Assembly: GCA_963775935.1 (NCBI GenBank)
Contig: CAVZKR010000005.1
Span: 124,001-188,000, forward strand
Direction: 5' to 3'
From: JBBIPA01 sp963775935
Lineage (GTDB): Bacteria > Chloroflexota > Dehalococcoidia > GIF9 > UBA5629
DNA length: 64,000 nucleotides
Every line of letters starts with the position of its first letter. Positions within the stretch are counted from its first letter, which is position 1. The notes under the pieces were generated by a model. The model saw only the letters and a program-made list of their open reading frames with translations, was not told where the DNA came from and ran no database searches. Shown here piece after piece: positions 9,718 to 19,341 of the stretch. Position numbers and translations under genes: made by a program.

Positions 9718-11358
9718 TTAATTGAAGGGAGCCTTTACTTTAGCTCCTAATAAAGAAAGTATATTATCTGGCGGATTAATATGGGGTGGCCTTTGATGAG
9801 ATGCCGAAGCACCCTCAGCTTTGCGATGCTCTTTATAACCATCAAAGACACCTGAGGGCAGCAAAATAATTTTTATTGGTTTGAAGTCAATCAGATTTTC
9901 CAAGCTCTCAATGTCCTCATAGACGTATAAACCATCATCTACCTTCTTGATCTCTTCGTACAATGCATTGGCCAGAGCCTTCTCGTCTATAGTAGTGCCG
10001 TTCTTAAGTTCAATATAAAGATACAGAACTGGTGTTCTCCCCACTTCGCGTACCTCGAACTCTTTTCGAGCAGTCCATCCCTTACAAGGGATACCAGTTC
10101 TATCGATTGCCTGCCATAATACTCTTTCAGTCAAACGCATAAAGCCGAGATCGATAAGGTCATCACAGCGTCTTTCAAAGACTATTTGCGGCAAAGCGAT
10201 GCCCAGTTTGTCATTCTTAAGAGCAGTTACCCTTATCATATCGCCAAGTCTATACCTCACCAGAGCACTGCCATGGAAATTAGTAATAACCAGCTCGTAG
10301 TTCTTACCTGCTTTTACTTCGTCGAGCAACACTGTTTTCGGTTTATAGGAAGGCCTTAGCATACGTTTTACATACTCGTCCTCTGGTATGAATTCAAGGA
10401 AATTAAGGTTCGGGAAAAACACCATACCGTCATAATCCCAGGTTTGCGTGGCCACGACAACAGTCTCGCTATTCCCATAAATATTGAGAGGAGCTCTGCC
10501 CCATAATGCTTTAATTCTGTCTTTATAGACGACACTGTCGGTTCCCATAGAAGCTATTACTTTTAGCGACCAGAGGTCTGAAGGTAACATAGGCCTCCCT
10601 GCTAATTTGCTTTTTATCTTACCTCGAAAAAGTCGTAGAAGTTTGCCTGGCTGAAACATAAGTTGCGATAATCGAATGCTGCCGGAACCCTGCCTGAATT
10701 TTTCACCCGTAGCTACCAATACACCCGCCAAACCAAAAAAGCCGTCCATGCCCCGGGAAAAGGCCATCTGAAATCCTTTTTCTACCCGTTCTTCAAATGA
10801 CATCTCGCCTGATTTAAGTAAGGGTGGGAAAAACTGAAAGCCTAAATCCTCTTCCAGCTTCAAAGCTACATTGCCAGTTAAAAAAGGCGGATTGGCCATG
10901 GCATGAAGTAGCTTGAAACCGTTTCTGAAAGCGATTTCACCCTTGTTACTGCAACTGCCTAATATTGCTATGGCACTGAAATCGATACCAGCCTCATCCC
11001 AGAATTTTTTAGTAAATGGTATCAACTTATGTGGATATTCTCCAGACCTGCCAGATGTCTTTATCCAGCGATCAGGTTTAGCAGGTAATACATCTTCCTG
11101 TTGTTTTAACAGTTCTGGACAGTAATCAATATACGTCGTCAACGGCACCTGCGCTCTGAACTCTTCAACGGTATCTGGCATTGCACCTTGCATAATTCTT
11201 CGTCCCAGTTCGCAGCTTTTCAGCAGTGTAAGCTGCTCTAGAAGCAGGCGCTTCTGGATAATCATAAATTCATCGAGGCTGATATCAAGAAAGCCGCAGC
11301 ACATTCGCCAGAGTTCTGTATAACGCTTCCGTTTTACCAGTGCACTAATATCTGACAA
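9718..11358 (-). CDS. GH3 auxin-responsive promoter family protein
   Basis: The 546-residue product matches the GH3 acyl-adenylate/amidotransferase superfamily: WIKTSGRSGEYPHKLIPFT (ATP-binding P-loop-like motif), IYGNSETVV and the FFPNLNFLEFIPED acid-binding region, followed by the mobile C-terminal domain. Plant members join carboxylic acids to amino acids; bacterial members are mostly uncharacterised, so the substrate is unknown. The start is TTG at 11358 with AAGGAG six bases upstream. A zinc-ribbon microprotein gene lies 84 bp upstream on the same strand and could share its promoter. Confidence 0.8.
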   Translation of the reverse strand: MSDISALVKRKRYTELWRMCCGFLDISLDEFMIIQKRLLLEQLTLLKSCELGRRIMQGAMPDTVEEFRAQVPLTTYIDYCPELLKQQEDVLPAKPDRWIKTSGRSGEYPHKLIPFTKKFWDEAGIDFSAIAILGSCSNKGEIAFRNGFKLLHAMANPPFLTGNVALKLEEDLGFQFFPPLLKSGEMSFEERVEKGFQMAFSRGMDGFFGLAGVLVATGEKFRQGSGSIRLSQLMFQPGKLLRLFRGKIKSKLAGRPMLPSDLWSLKVIASMGTDSVVYKDRIKALWGRAPLNIYGNSETVVVATQTWDYDGMVFFPNLNFLEFIPEDEYVKRMLRPSYKPKTVLLDEVKAGKNYELVITNFHGSALVRYRLGDMIRVTALKNDKLGIALPQIVFERRCDDLIDLGFMRLTERVLWQAIDRTGIPCKGWTARKEFEVREVGRTPVLYLYIELKNGTTIDEKALANALYEEIKKVDDGLYVYEDIESLENLIDFKPIKIILLPSGVFDGYKEHRKAEGASASHQRPPHINPPDNILSLLGAKVKAPFN

Positions 11359-11442
11359 TTTTTGCTCCTTGGCATAAATTCATTACTGTTATTTTAAACT
11401 CCATTAAGTCAGTAGCTTATAGTTTAAAAAAATAATCCTTAA

Positions 11443-11562
11443 TTAATGTTTTCGTTTTGGTTTACTCCAGTATGGAGACTTGCATTTTGGACAGACGCGA
11501 GGTTGTCCTTTCCGGCTTCTAGGAATCCATTCATGGCCGCATCTTTTACAGCGGTAACCCAT
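11443..11562 (-). CDS. 39-residue zinc-ribbon microprotein
   Basis: ATG at 11562 to TAA at 11443 encodes 39 residues with two CxxC knuckles: CKRCGHEW near the start and CPKCKSPYW near the end, 17 residues between the pairs. The protein is rich in Arg and Lys (tail KPKRKH). This is a complete treble-clef/ribbon-like zinc site on a basic peptide, so nucleic-acid or protein binding is plausible. I know no function. It lies upstream of the GH3-family gene on the same strand, and a perfect 18-bp palindrome sits 38 bp before its start. Confidence 0.6.
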   Translation of the reverse strand: MGYRCKRCGHEWIPRSRKGQPRVCPKCKSPYWSKPKRKH

Positions 11563-11599
11563 GACAATAAAAGATATTTTGCGCATATTCCACTTCCGA

Positions 11600-11617
11600 A
11601 TAGTACTTAAGTACTAT
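11600..11617. promoter_or_regulatory. Perfect 18-bp palindrome, likely operator
   Basis: ATAGTACTTAAGTACTAT is identical to its reverse complement. It lies in an AT-rich region 38 bp upstream of the zinc-ribbon ORF, followed by a looser TAGTATATTACTA-type stretch. Length and position fit a dimeric repressor operator. No regulator gene is adjacent. Confidence 0.45.
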
Positions 11618-11836
11618 GTAACTAACTAGTATATTACTACAAAACATACTATGTCAAGGGTACATAAATTTAGACTTCACATAGCTATACCACAGGCAAA
11701 CGCAAAGGAACGTTTTTACTTGGTAGGTAGAATCATGGCTAGTTTATCGATTGTCAATGCTGATATCACTCAGCTATGTTTTAATAATACGAATGCTGTA
11801 GTATTTTGGCATCTGCCCAATACTACTGGAACTCTG

Positions 11837-12589
11837 TTATTTCGGATATCCAACCGCTTGGGCAAAGACGATTGCCTGATCTTCTCGCAGTTTTAGACTT
11901 TCGTTCAGAGCGGCGCGGTCAAGACCTGCATAAAAACGAGCGGCTAAACCCTGGGAGGCACAATAGAGATAGACATTTTGCCCGATAAAACTTGTGTGAC
12001 AGGCAGAATAAAGCTCCTTCTGTGACTGTGAACCAATTCTGTATTTGGCGTAGTCTGCAACAAATAGTAGTTGTACCGGCGCATCTTTTATGAATCCTTG
12101 AGTTCCCAGTTTTGCCCGAATGTCTTGAGTCAATACAGATAGTATCTGGTTTGCTTTAGCATCATAGATATAGACCCCATCGGAGAGGAGGACATAAATG
12201 TCGATTTCCTGGGTATTCATGGCTGATGGGGCAGTACGTTTACCTGAATCTGGACGATTAATGCCCCATGCTGCCCACAGCAAATCCAGAAGCATTTCCT
12301 TAGACAACGGCTGTGTTTGAAATGCGGTTGCCGACTTACGATTTCTTAACGCTTCCATCAGTGTAGTTGGACTCCCTGCTGTCGGTGTTATAGCGATTTT
12401 TTCTGTCGGTAGGTCGGCAGGCATAGTACTTGACTTTGCTGGCGGAGGTTTACAAGCCTGGAGTAGACTTGTACTTGCAAGCGCCATCAAAGAGAACAGT
12501 GATAGATCCTTCAGAAAGACACGACGACTGATGCCTTGCACGGTTAGACCAGTCCTAGAGTGATTGCGGGCTGATTGTGAATCTAACAT
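11837..12589 (-). CDS. SagB-type nitroreductase family Tat lipoprotein
   Basis: This is an about 250-residue flavin nitroreductase-fold protein: LMEALRNRKSATAF, LLWAAWGINRPDSGKRTAPSA and the terminal AIVFAQAVGYPK are typical. The N-terminus has a twin-arginine motif (SRRVFLKDL), a hydrophobic core and a lipobox LLQAC, so the protein is probably exported folded with FMN and lipid-anchored. The start is the ATG at 12589, eight bases after GGAAGGAGG; a longer frame to 12613 would bypass this SD. The substrate is unknown. An imperfect palindrome lies just upstream. Confidence 0.8.
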   Translation of the reverse strand: MLDSQSARNHSRTGLTVQGISRRVFLKDLSLFSLMALASTSLLQACKPPPAKSSTMPADLPTEKIAITPTAGSPTTLMEALRNRKSATAFQTQPLSKEMLLDLLWAAWGINRPDSGKRTAPSAMNTQEIDIYVLLSDGVYIYDAKANQILSVLTQDIRAKLGTQGFIKDAPVQLLFVADYAKYRIGSQSQKELYSACHTSFIGQNVYLYCASQGLAARFYAGLDRAALNESLKLREDQAIVFAQAVGYPK

Positions 12590-12645
12590 TGGTATCCTCC
12601 TTCCTGGAATCACTGGTTAATGGTAATCCACAACTATTAATGAAA

Positions 12646-12672
12646 TGTTAAATTAATCATAATAAATTAACA
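12646..12672. promoter_or_regulatory. Imperfect 27-bp palindrome upstream of the nitroreductase
   Basis: The outer arms TGTTAA and TTAACA and most inner positions pair (10 of 13). It lies 57 bp before the nitroreductase start. The AT-rich background makes chance symmetry possible. Confidence 0.28.
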
Positions 12673-12892
12673 ATGTATTTATCTGTCTCCATTACTGTAC
12701 TACTTTTTAAGTTTGAATTGCCATCATTTTATACATTGCAATACCCCAAAATGCCCGGATTACCCGGTAACATTTAAATCAATAGAAAGGATATTGCATC
12801 CTTATATTTGCTGCAGGAGTACATACTACGTTGTGAGTTCTCCATACTTGCTTCCCCTCAAAGGTTTTTCGCAATGATAATGTTATGACTGA

Positions 12893-12950
12893 TTACAACG
12901 GAGGGATTTGAATCCCCGATCACGTATACCGCAGATTTCAGTATATGAGC
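12893..12950 (-). other. Decayed tRNA-like 3' half
   Basis: The minus strand reads ACTGAAATC (anticodon-loop-like), then GGTATACGTGATC, then CGGGGATTCAAATCCC, a T-arm-like stem-loop, then TCCG. No complete cloverleaf or acceptor pairing is visible, so this is a relic rather than a gene. The rest of the 12614-13054 gap shows only AT-rich sequence. Confidence 0.3.
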
Positions 12951-13054
12951 AATTATTTTCTTAATAATTGTACTTCATGCTGCCATAAACTATAATAGAC
13001 GAGCCTATCGTAATCTTATACGAGTAGAATTTTCATAAAGAGAGAAGATGCTTA

Positions 13055-14311
13055 ATGACTGAAACTGTATTGGAAGCTACGCATGCCAAAACATTTATAA
13101 GGAACCGGGGCTATTTAATATACCTGGTTGCCTTCATGGGCATTGTAGCCATGATGGATTGGTACCTCAGTATGCTTGAGGCAACAGCAAAACCTTATAT
13201 ACTTCAGGAATTCAACATATCAGCATCAAAGTTCGCCGGCTGGGAAACACTATACCTGATACCAACATTTTTCATTTTCCTGCTCAATGGTCTTAGTGAC
13301 ATCATTGGTCGAAAATACACGATACTTATTCTATTCCTTATTATGGGATTGTCGGCTTTTGCTATAACTCAATTTACTCCAACATTCCATTCATTCATGG
13401 TTATGTATTGTGTTATCAATTTTGCTGTGGTCTCCAACATTTGGACTATCCCCGTGTCAGAGGAGGCGCCGGCGAAATCACGGGCAAAACTACTTATGAT
13501 AGTGTATGCCATCAGTATGATACCCTTATCTGCAATCCTACCTCCCTTGATTATACCGGTGATGGGATGGCGCTGGACATACGGCATCACTATATTTATT
13601 GCCCTTATAGCTGTAGCGATGTGGCCTTTTATGAAAGAAACAGGAAGATATCACCAGATAAAAGAAGACAGGAAACAAGGAACAAAAAATATTCACGCCT
13701 ATGGCTTCGGTGCAATCAAACGTAAAGATATTTTCTATATTCTGGTATCGGTCGTTATTTGGGCGTCATGGCTCTTTGTTTCCAGAGCAGTTACCTGGGC
13801 AGGCTATTACTTTATGGACATCCACAAATTTTCTCTTGGCGATTGGTCACTATTTCTGGGGATTGGAGGTCTTACCTCAATCCTTGGAGCATTGGCGTCC
13901 GGCTGGTTCATGGATAAAATGGGACGAATTAAAGCATTTTATTTTAGCTGTATCGGGCTTATTCTAAGCCTGGTGCTCACTGGTTTTCTCCCGAGGGAAA
14001 TACTGCCAATTGCTCCAGCACTGGTACTCTTCTTCCTCATGTTCAATTACTCATGGATAGTAGTTTATATACCTGAGATATTCCCCACTGAAATACGTGG
14101 CAGTTGCCTGGGGTGGACAACAACAATCAGCCGTGGCACATTCGTGCTGGCGCCTTTAGCTATGAGCGCTCTGCTTAAAGCTTTTCCTGACATGCAATTT
14201 TTCTGGCTTTTTACAGGTTTGTTCATGATTATCCCTATTGTTTTTATACTGCTAATCAAGCCACATGAGACCATGGGGGAAGAGCTGGAAGATATCGAGA
14301 TAAGACGGTAA
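13055..14311 (+). CDS. MFS transporter, metabolite/proton symporter-like
   Basis: The 418-residue protein has about 12 hydrophobic segments. The MFS A-motif-like loop NGLSDIIGRKYT follows TM2 and a second copy SGWFMDKMGRIKA lies at the start of the C-terminal half; PEIFPTEIRGSCLGW is the sugar/metabolite-porter signature before TM11. The substrate cannot be deduced. The ATG follows a purine-rich AGAGAGAAG. The gene stands alone between the nitroreductase and a convergent radical SAM gene. Confidence 0.85.
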   Translation: MTETVLEATHAKTFIRNRGYLIYLVAFMGIVAMMDWYLSMLEATAKPYILQEFNISASKFAGWETLYLIPTFFIFLLNGLSDIIGRKYTILILFLIMGLSAFAITQFTPTFHSFMVMYCVINFAVVSNIWTIPVSEEAPAKSRAKLLMIVYAISMIPLSAILPPLIIPVMGWRWTYGITIFIALIAVAMWPFMKETGRYHQIKEDRKQGTKNIHAYGFGAIKRKDIFYILVSVVIWASWLFVSRAVTWAGYYFMDIHKFSLGDWSLFLGIGGLTSILGALASGWFMDKMGRIKAFYFSCIGLILSLVLTGFLPREILPIAPALVLFFLMFNYSWIVVYIPEIFPTEIRGSCLGWTTTISRGTFVLAPLAMSALLKAFPDMQFFWLFTGLFMIIPIVFILLIKPHETMGEELEDIEIRR

Positions 14312-14362
14312 ACACTGCTTAGACCATTCAATACGGACTATGTGCGGACGGGTGAGTTATTA

Positions 14363-15823
14363 CTACCGCTTTGTGAACGCCCTGGCAAAAGAGTTAAATA
14401 GTGTTTTTGCCCCGACACGGACAATAGTTTTTAACCGTGCACTATTCGCTATGCTATACGCTTCAGCTCTATATTTCTTAAAATCATCAAGTGGTATACG
14501 CTTACAGAAATAGCTATCCAGGGATTTATACCCTGCTTTTCGCCAATCTACAAGTTTCTTATCCTCTTCAGTCATAGAATCATAGAGTGGGGTCCCTGGT
14601 AACGGTATATAAGTGTTCACATCCAGAAGATCAGTTTTTACTTTTTTCATCAATTCCAGTGTTTTTTCAATATCTTCCTTGCCTTCATCCGGTAGGCCAA
14701 GCAAAACAGAAGCTGCGGAAAGAATACCGCTGTCATGGACCAGGTTACTCACTTCCATAATCTTTTCCACAGTTATCTTTTTATCGATAGATTTTAATAC
14801 CTGATCGCTCCCTGACTCCAAACCAAAATACAGCCCATGACAATTCGACTGCTTCATCAATTGGATTAAGTCTTTGTCGAGGTTGTCGTACCTGGCTGTA
14901 CATCTCCATTTTATATTCAATTTACGATCGATCATTGCTCTACAGAATGCCTGCAAGTAGTTCCTGTCGAAGGTAAATGTCCCGTCAACAATGTCGACAT
15001 AATTGATCTTGTAGGCATCTGCTAATAGTGATAATTCTTTAATAGCGCTATCCACACTGCGACGACGTACCTTCCCACCCCAGAGTTTTCTATCGGCGCA
15101 AAAGGCACACGTATAAGGGCAACCGCGAGTAGTAGAAATACTGTGAAGCCGATAAATAGTATAATCGCAATCCAACACCAGGTTTCGTGCCGGAAATGGC
15201 AGTTCATCAAGATTATTGAACAGTCCCACACCAGGATTACTCTGTACTTTCCCCTCCTTGTCTCGATAGTAGATGCTGGGCACTGTCTCTAATTTGTGGC
15301 TACTGTTCTTCAATTCCTTGACGAGCTGTAGAAGTGGGATTTCTCCCTCACCCCTGATAACAAAATCTATATCTGAATTTTGCATTACCTCCTCAGGACA
15401 GAACGTCGGATGAAACGAACCGACAATAACTTTTATATCTCGATTAATCTCTTTAACCAGACCGGCTACTCTTTCAACCACATGTTTTGACGGTGTCATG
15501 TACGCTATACCAACAAATCTTGGATTGGTTTCACGCACAGCGTTAGCCAGGTCTTTCCAGACAGCATGAGCTTTATTATTTACAATCCCCTCATAGGCTC
15601 GTTGTCCCGCTGCATATTTTTTGACATCCTGATTTACTCCGGGCAACAAACCCCTGACTCGGCTACGGTGTGAATCTACCAGCACATCACCCATCAATAT
15701 CGCAGTCTCAATACCTTCACTGCTCAAATATGCAGCAAGACTGGTTAAACCTATACTGTACCCACGATCGATAGGCATACCTTTTAAGCTAATATACGGT
15801 GGATCAATAAGCAATATATCCAT
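14363..15823 (-). CDS. B12-binding radical SAM protein
   Basis: The product has about 486 residues. The N-terminal part (1-150) is a cobalamin-binding Rossmann domain (DILLIDPPYISL, GLTSLAAYLSSEG, VGSFHPTFCPEE). The radical SAM core carries the CxxxCxxC cluster motif in TRGCPYTCAFCADR, then GLESGSDQVLKSIDK. These enzymes methylate or rearrange unreactive carbons; the substrate is unknown. Two ATGs are adjacent; the second (15823) is better spaced from GAGGAGA than the first. It points toward the convergent MFS gene. Confidence 0.88.
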   Translation of the reverse strand: MDILLIDPPYISLKGMPIDRGYSIGLTSLAAYLSSEGIETAILMGDVLVDSHRSRVRGLLPGVNQDVKKYAAGQRAYEGIVNNKAHAVWKDLANAVRETNPRFVGIAYMTPSKHVVERVAGLVKEINRDIKVIVGSFHPTFCPEEVMQNSDIDFVIRGEGEIPLLQLVKELKNSSHKLETVPSIYYRDKEGKVQSNPGVGLFNNLDELPFPARNLVLDCDYTIYRLHSISTTRGCPYTCAFCADRKLWGGKVRRRSVDSAIKELSLLADAYKINYVDIVDGTFTFDRNYLQAFCRAMIDRKLNIKWRCTARYDNLDKDLIQLMKQSNCHGLYFGLESGSDQVLKSIDKKITVEKIMEVSNLVHDSGILSAASVLLGLPDEGKEDIEKTLELMKKVKTDLLDVNTYIPLPGTPLYDSMTEEDKKLVDWRKAGYKSLDSYFCKRIPLDDFKKYRAEAYSIANSARLKTIVRVGAKTLFNSFARAFTKR

Positions 15824-15996
15824 CATTCTCCTCTAACTATCAAACTAAGGAATAAATGGTCATCCTGTCCCACTGTAATACCGATGGTGCTATTCTAGCT
15901 GACAAGTCTGTGGTAGTAAAGTACCAGTGTTCATTTTTAAAAGGCTATCGTAAATTGGTAAAATTAATGTAATACGACTCGGGATGATTACCTTCT

Positions 15997-16158
15997 ATGT
16001 TGGAAATCAATAATTTGATAAAGATATACGGCACAGGTGATGTCCCTGTAAAGACAGTCTATGATGTCTCTTTCCATGTGGCAAATTGCGATATGGTATA
16101 CGTAATGGGAAAGAGCGGCTCAGGAAAGTCGACTTTACTCAGAGAGTTGGGCAGCTAG
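15997..16158 (+). pseudogene. Truncated ABC transporter ATPase (LolD/MacB-like N-terminus)
   Basis: A 53-codon frame starts MLEINNLIKIYGTGD and reaches an intact Walker A (GKSGSGKSTLL), then ends RELGS-TAG. Everything after the P-loop (Q-loop, signature, Walker B) is missing and the downstream DNA does not encode it. It is the 5' stub of a LolD/MacB-type ATPase, cut just before the lipoprotein gene at 16184. A deletion probably joined the two. Confidence 0.75.
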
Positions 16159-16183
16159 TCGAGGAAAGAATAGGAACATCGTC

Positions 16184-17650
16184 ATGCGCAGCGTCAGATT
16201 TATGCTCGTTGTAGCAACGTTGCTTTTTACTCTGACAGAATGCAGTTCGGAGACTCCGAGTTCTGTTCCCCAATCCGCTTTACCTCCCACGCCACAACCA
16301 GAACTACAATCGCAACCTCAACCACAAAATATTACTCCTGCGCCAGTCATAGATTATTTTTTGGCAACACCTGATAGGATTGGATTCGGCGATGCTACTG
16401 TACTGAGCTGGTATGTGTCTGGTGCAACAACAGTATATCTGGACCAGGGGATTGGCAACGTTGCCATGACAGGAACTATCAAGATATATCCAGCGCTGAG
16501 CACTACCTATAATCTCATTGCCACCAATGAGAGTTCCAGCGTTCGTGTCAGAACCATGGTCATCGTGGTGCCCGTAAAAGTTGGCTTACCAGTTATCAAC
16601 AGTTTTGCTGCTGACCCGGGTACTATAACGGTTGGAAGTACAGCAACGTTGAGCTGGAATGTTTCTAATGCTGCATTTGCCGAGATTGACCCTGGTGTAG
16701 GTATCGTGGAATCAGTGGGGACAGTGTCTATAGTTCCTGCCAAAACTACGTCATACACTCTAACCGCCTACAATCAAGTCGGTATTGTCGTAGCGACAAC
16801 GCAGCTACTGGTTACTGCAGCAGCGACTTCAGGACGACCAGACCTGGTTGTAGCAGACATCAGCAAAGTAGAGACTACCACTGGCATCAAGATTGCCTAT
16901 ACGGTAGAGAATAGAGGTGTAAATGACTCTCCCTCGAGTATTACCCGGCTCTATGCCAACGGTGTGTATCAAGCTTTGGATACGTTAGGAATGGTGCCTG
17001 CAGGCGGTTCTGTTACCAGGACAGTATCTGGTTGGCTCTATAATCCTGCTACAAGTGTGGTAAAAATCTCTGTCGACGCTGATAATAATGTGATAGAAAG
17101 TGCCGAAGGTAATAATGTGCGGGAGGTCTCTTATCCGGTTGAGACCAGTTTTGATTTTATCGACGGCACCCATAGTGCGATATGGGGAGTTGAATATCCG
17201 TATAAACGTGTGATTTTTGGGGAGTTACCTGCTGAGAAGGAAGGGGTGATGCTCCATAAACCCGGCAAAAGAATGGAGGATACCTCTGTGCCTATCAGGG
17301 AGCTGGAGACACGCCCTTTAGCGATTTATAACGGCTGGATTATTGGTGACTATACCATCGGCTTAAAGGTCAAACCTGGCGACCATTTCTATGGCGTGGT
17401 CGGTCTTGTAGAAGGTGCCATAGTAGGTGAGGTCCAGTTCTGGGTTTATATGCGTCTCCATGGTGAAACCGATTGGGTGGTTCTTGTTTCTGGCATAGAC
17501 GATATCTATGATTACAGAATTAAAACCATGTCGGGACCACTACCACCCGAGTATTTTGGAAAAGATGTTGACTTCAGCTTACGGGTATTTGCCAATGGAG
17601 AGCCGTTGCAAGACTGGGCAGCATGGGTAGATGCCAGGATACTGCGTTAA
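16184..17650 (+). CDS. Lipoprotein with two Ig-like repeats and a CARDB domain
   Basis: The 488-residue product has a lipoprotein signal (hydrophobic LVVATLLFTLTEC, Cys about 20), then a Pro/Gln-rich linker. Two similar about 85-residue beta repeats follow (FLATPDRIGFGDATVLSW; FAADPGTITVGSTATLSW), then a CARDB-like domain near 220-320 (RPDLVVADI, ENRGVNDSPS, NNVIESAEGNN). The C-terminal 165 residues are unrecognised. It is probably an extracellular binding or adhesive lipoprotein. Its ATG is 25 bp after the stop of the truncated ABC ATPase, so the original promoter context may be lost. Confidence 0.7.
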   Translation: MRSVRFMLVVATLLFTLTECSSETPSSVPQSALPPTPQPELQSQPQPQNITPAPVIDYFLATPDRIGFGDATVLSWYVSGATTVYLDQGIGNVAMTGTIKIYPALSTTYNLIATNESSSVRVRTMVIVVPVKVGLPVINSFAADPGTITVGSTATLSWNVSNAAFAEIDPGVGIVESVGTVSIVPAKTTSYTLTAYNQVGIVVATTQLLVTAAATSGRPDLVVADISKVETTTGIKIAYTVENRGVNDSPSSITRLYANGVYQALDTLGMVPAGGSVTRTVSGWLYNPATSVVKISVDADNNVIESAEGNNVREVSYPVETSFDFIDGTHSAIWGVEYPYKRVIFGELPAEKEGVMLHKPGKRMEDTSVPIRELETRPLAIYNGWIIGDYTIGLKVKPGDHFYGVVGLVEGAIVGEVQFWVYMRLHGETDWVVLVSGIDDIYDYRIKTMSGPLPPEYFGKDVDFSLRVFANGEPLQDWAAWVDARILR

Positions 17651-17690
17651 GAGGAACTCTTTACGTCAATAGTAGCAGAGGAGCTACGAG

Positions 17691-19070
17691 CTAACGGGTC
17701 ACTACTAATTTCCCCCTTGCTGCGGATATAAAAATGCAGCAGAAGCCAAGTACACAAAAGATGACTAAAGCCATTCTAATACTTTCCACAAAGGCAGCAT
17801 AATATTCTGGTGTAATCTGAGCTGTGCCCATGTAGAGTGAGAAAAGCAACATAACGATAGCCATACCAAACGTTGTTCCTATATTCCTTGTTACTGATTC
17901 CACGGCTGAAGCAACTCCGAAATGCTTCCTTTCCACAGAGCTCATGATAGCATTGGTATTAGGTGATATAACAAAGGCATGTCCAATGCCAAGTAAAATC
18001 AGGCTAATGATTAAAAAGAGCAAAGCCGGATTTTCCAAAGTCCTGAACAGAAGCAGAAGCCCGACCAGTACAATAATCAGTCCACCTGAGACCATAATTC
18101 GCGGTTGAATCTTATCTGAAATTCTACCAGCAAGGGGTGAAAAGGCTGCCTGCATAATTGCTTGTGATAGGAGTACAAAGCCGGCATTTTGTGGAGTGAA
18201 TCCTCGAATATACTGGAGGTAAAGGCTCAGGATGAAGGGTATGGCAAATATGGCCATGTAGTATATAAATTGGGCGAGGTTTGAAACCGCAAATAACCTG
18301 TTTCTAGCCAGTACCCGTATATCCAGTAGTGGGCTTTCCACTCTGAGTTCCCATACGATAAACGCCACTAATCCAATTATTCCAAGGACCATTATCCAGA
18401 TACCCTGAGTCGCTGGTAATGATGAAAATCCATACAGAATGCAGAACAGCATAACTGAGAATAACGCTGAGCCCGTGATATCAAATTTTTCACCTTTTGC
18501 CTCTGCCCATTCTCCTTTAATTTTGGCGAATAGCAGTAACAGCGCTGGCAATTGTAAGGCGAGAGACATGAAGAAAATACTTCTCCAACCTAGATTCTGC
18601 GTCAGTACTCCTCCTATAGTAGGACCAAGTGAAATTCCCAGATAGACCGCAGCCAGGTTTATTCCCAGTACCTTTCCTCTTTCAGGGAGAGGATACGCCG
18701 AAGTGAGCAATGCAACCCCCGTGCTATACATCATAGCCATGCCTATCCCCTGTATCACCCGTAAAGATATGAGCATGAGAAAAGAGATGGAAAATGCCGC
18801 CAGGAGTGTAGATATAGTGGTGGTTATCAAGCCTGTAGTGAATATTTTTTTTCTTCCCAAGATGTCAGCTAACCGTCCAAATGGGATAGTAAAAACTGCT
18901 GAAGCTAGCCCGAAAGATTGCGATATCCAGGCTAGTTGCACTGCATTCAGGGATAGTTCAGTTGCCATGGTAGGCAGCGCCACAGTGACAGCGCTCAGCA
19001 TCAGTGGTCCTGCAAATGATGTCAAGACTGTGACAATTAGAATATGGCGCTTATTTTCAACATCAGCCAT
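17691..19070 (-). CDS. MFS drug:H+ antiporter, DHA2 (EmrB/QacA) family
   Basis: The 459-residue protein has about 14 hydrophobic segments. The motif-A loop FGRLADILGRKK is present, and the TM5 antiporter motif C-like stretch LGISLGPTIGGVLTQ is characteristic of drug antiporters. No membrane-fusion partner or regulator lies beside it. A close paralogue at 21119-22501 on the same strand carries a premature stop, so this copy is the intact one of a duplicated pair. Confidence 0.87.
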   Translation of the reverse strand: MADVENKRHILIVTVLTSFAGPLMLSAVTVALPTMATELSLNAVQLAWISQSFGLASAVFTIPFGRLADILGRKKIFTTGLITTTISTLLAAFSISFLMLISLRVIQGIGMAMMYSTGVALLTSAYPLPERGKVLGINLAAVYLGISLGPTIGGVLTQNLGWRSIFFMSLALQLPALLLLFAKIKGEWAEAKGEKFDITGSALFSVMLFCILYGFSSLPATQGIWIMVLGIIGLVAFIVWELRVESPLLDIRVLARNRLFAVSNLAQFIYYMAIFAIPFILSLYLQYIRGFTPQNAGFVLLSQAIMQAAFSPLAGRISDKIQPRIMVSGGLIIVLVGLLLLFRTLENPALLFLIISLILLGIGHAFVISPNTNAIMSSVERKHFGVASAVESVTRNIGTTFGMAIVMLLFSLYMGTAQITPEYYAAFVESIRMALVIFCVLGFCCIFISAARGKLVVTR

Positions 19071-19341
19071 AGAAATTATTTTGTACTATGAGGATATAGA
19101 AAATCACGTACGATTGGTAATATCTCGTTTAATACCCTGGAGCACCATATATTTTCATATTAGTACTGTTACCTTACATCTATTAACGTGGAGCTGTGGC
19201 GCTTCAGGATAAAAAGCGGCTTTGAGTATATCATAGAGCACAGGAGCAGTAAATCGTCAATCTGTTCAGGCTCAGGGAATGCGTGCCTCGTTGTTTATCC
19301 TCTGTATTTTCCCTTCGTAAAACCAGGATAATGACTACTGA

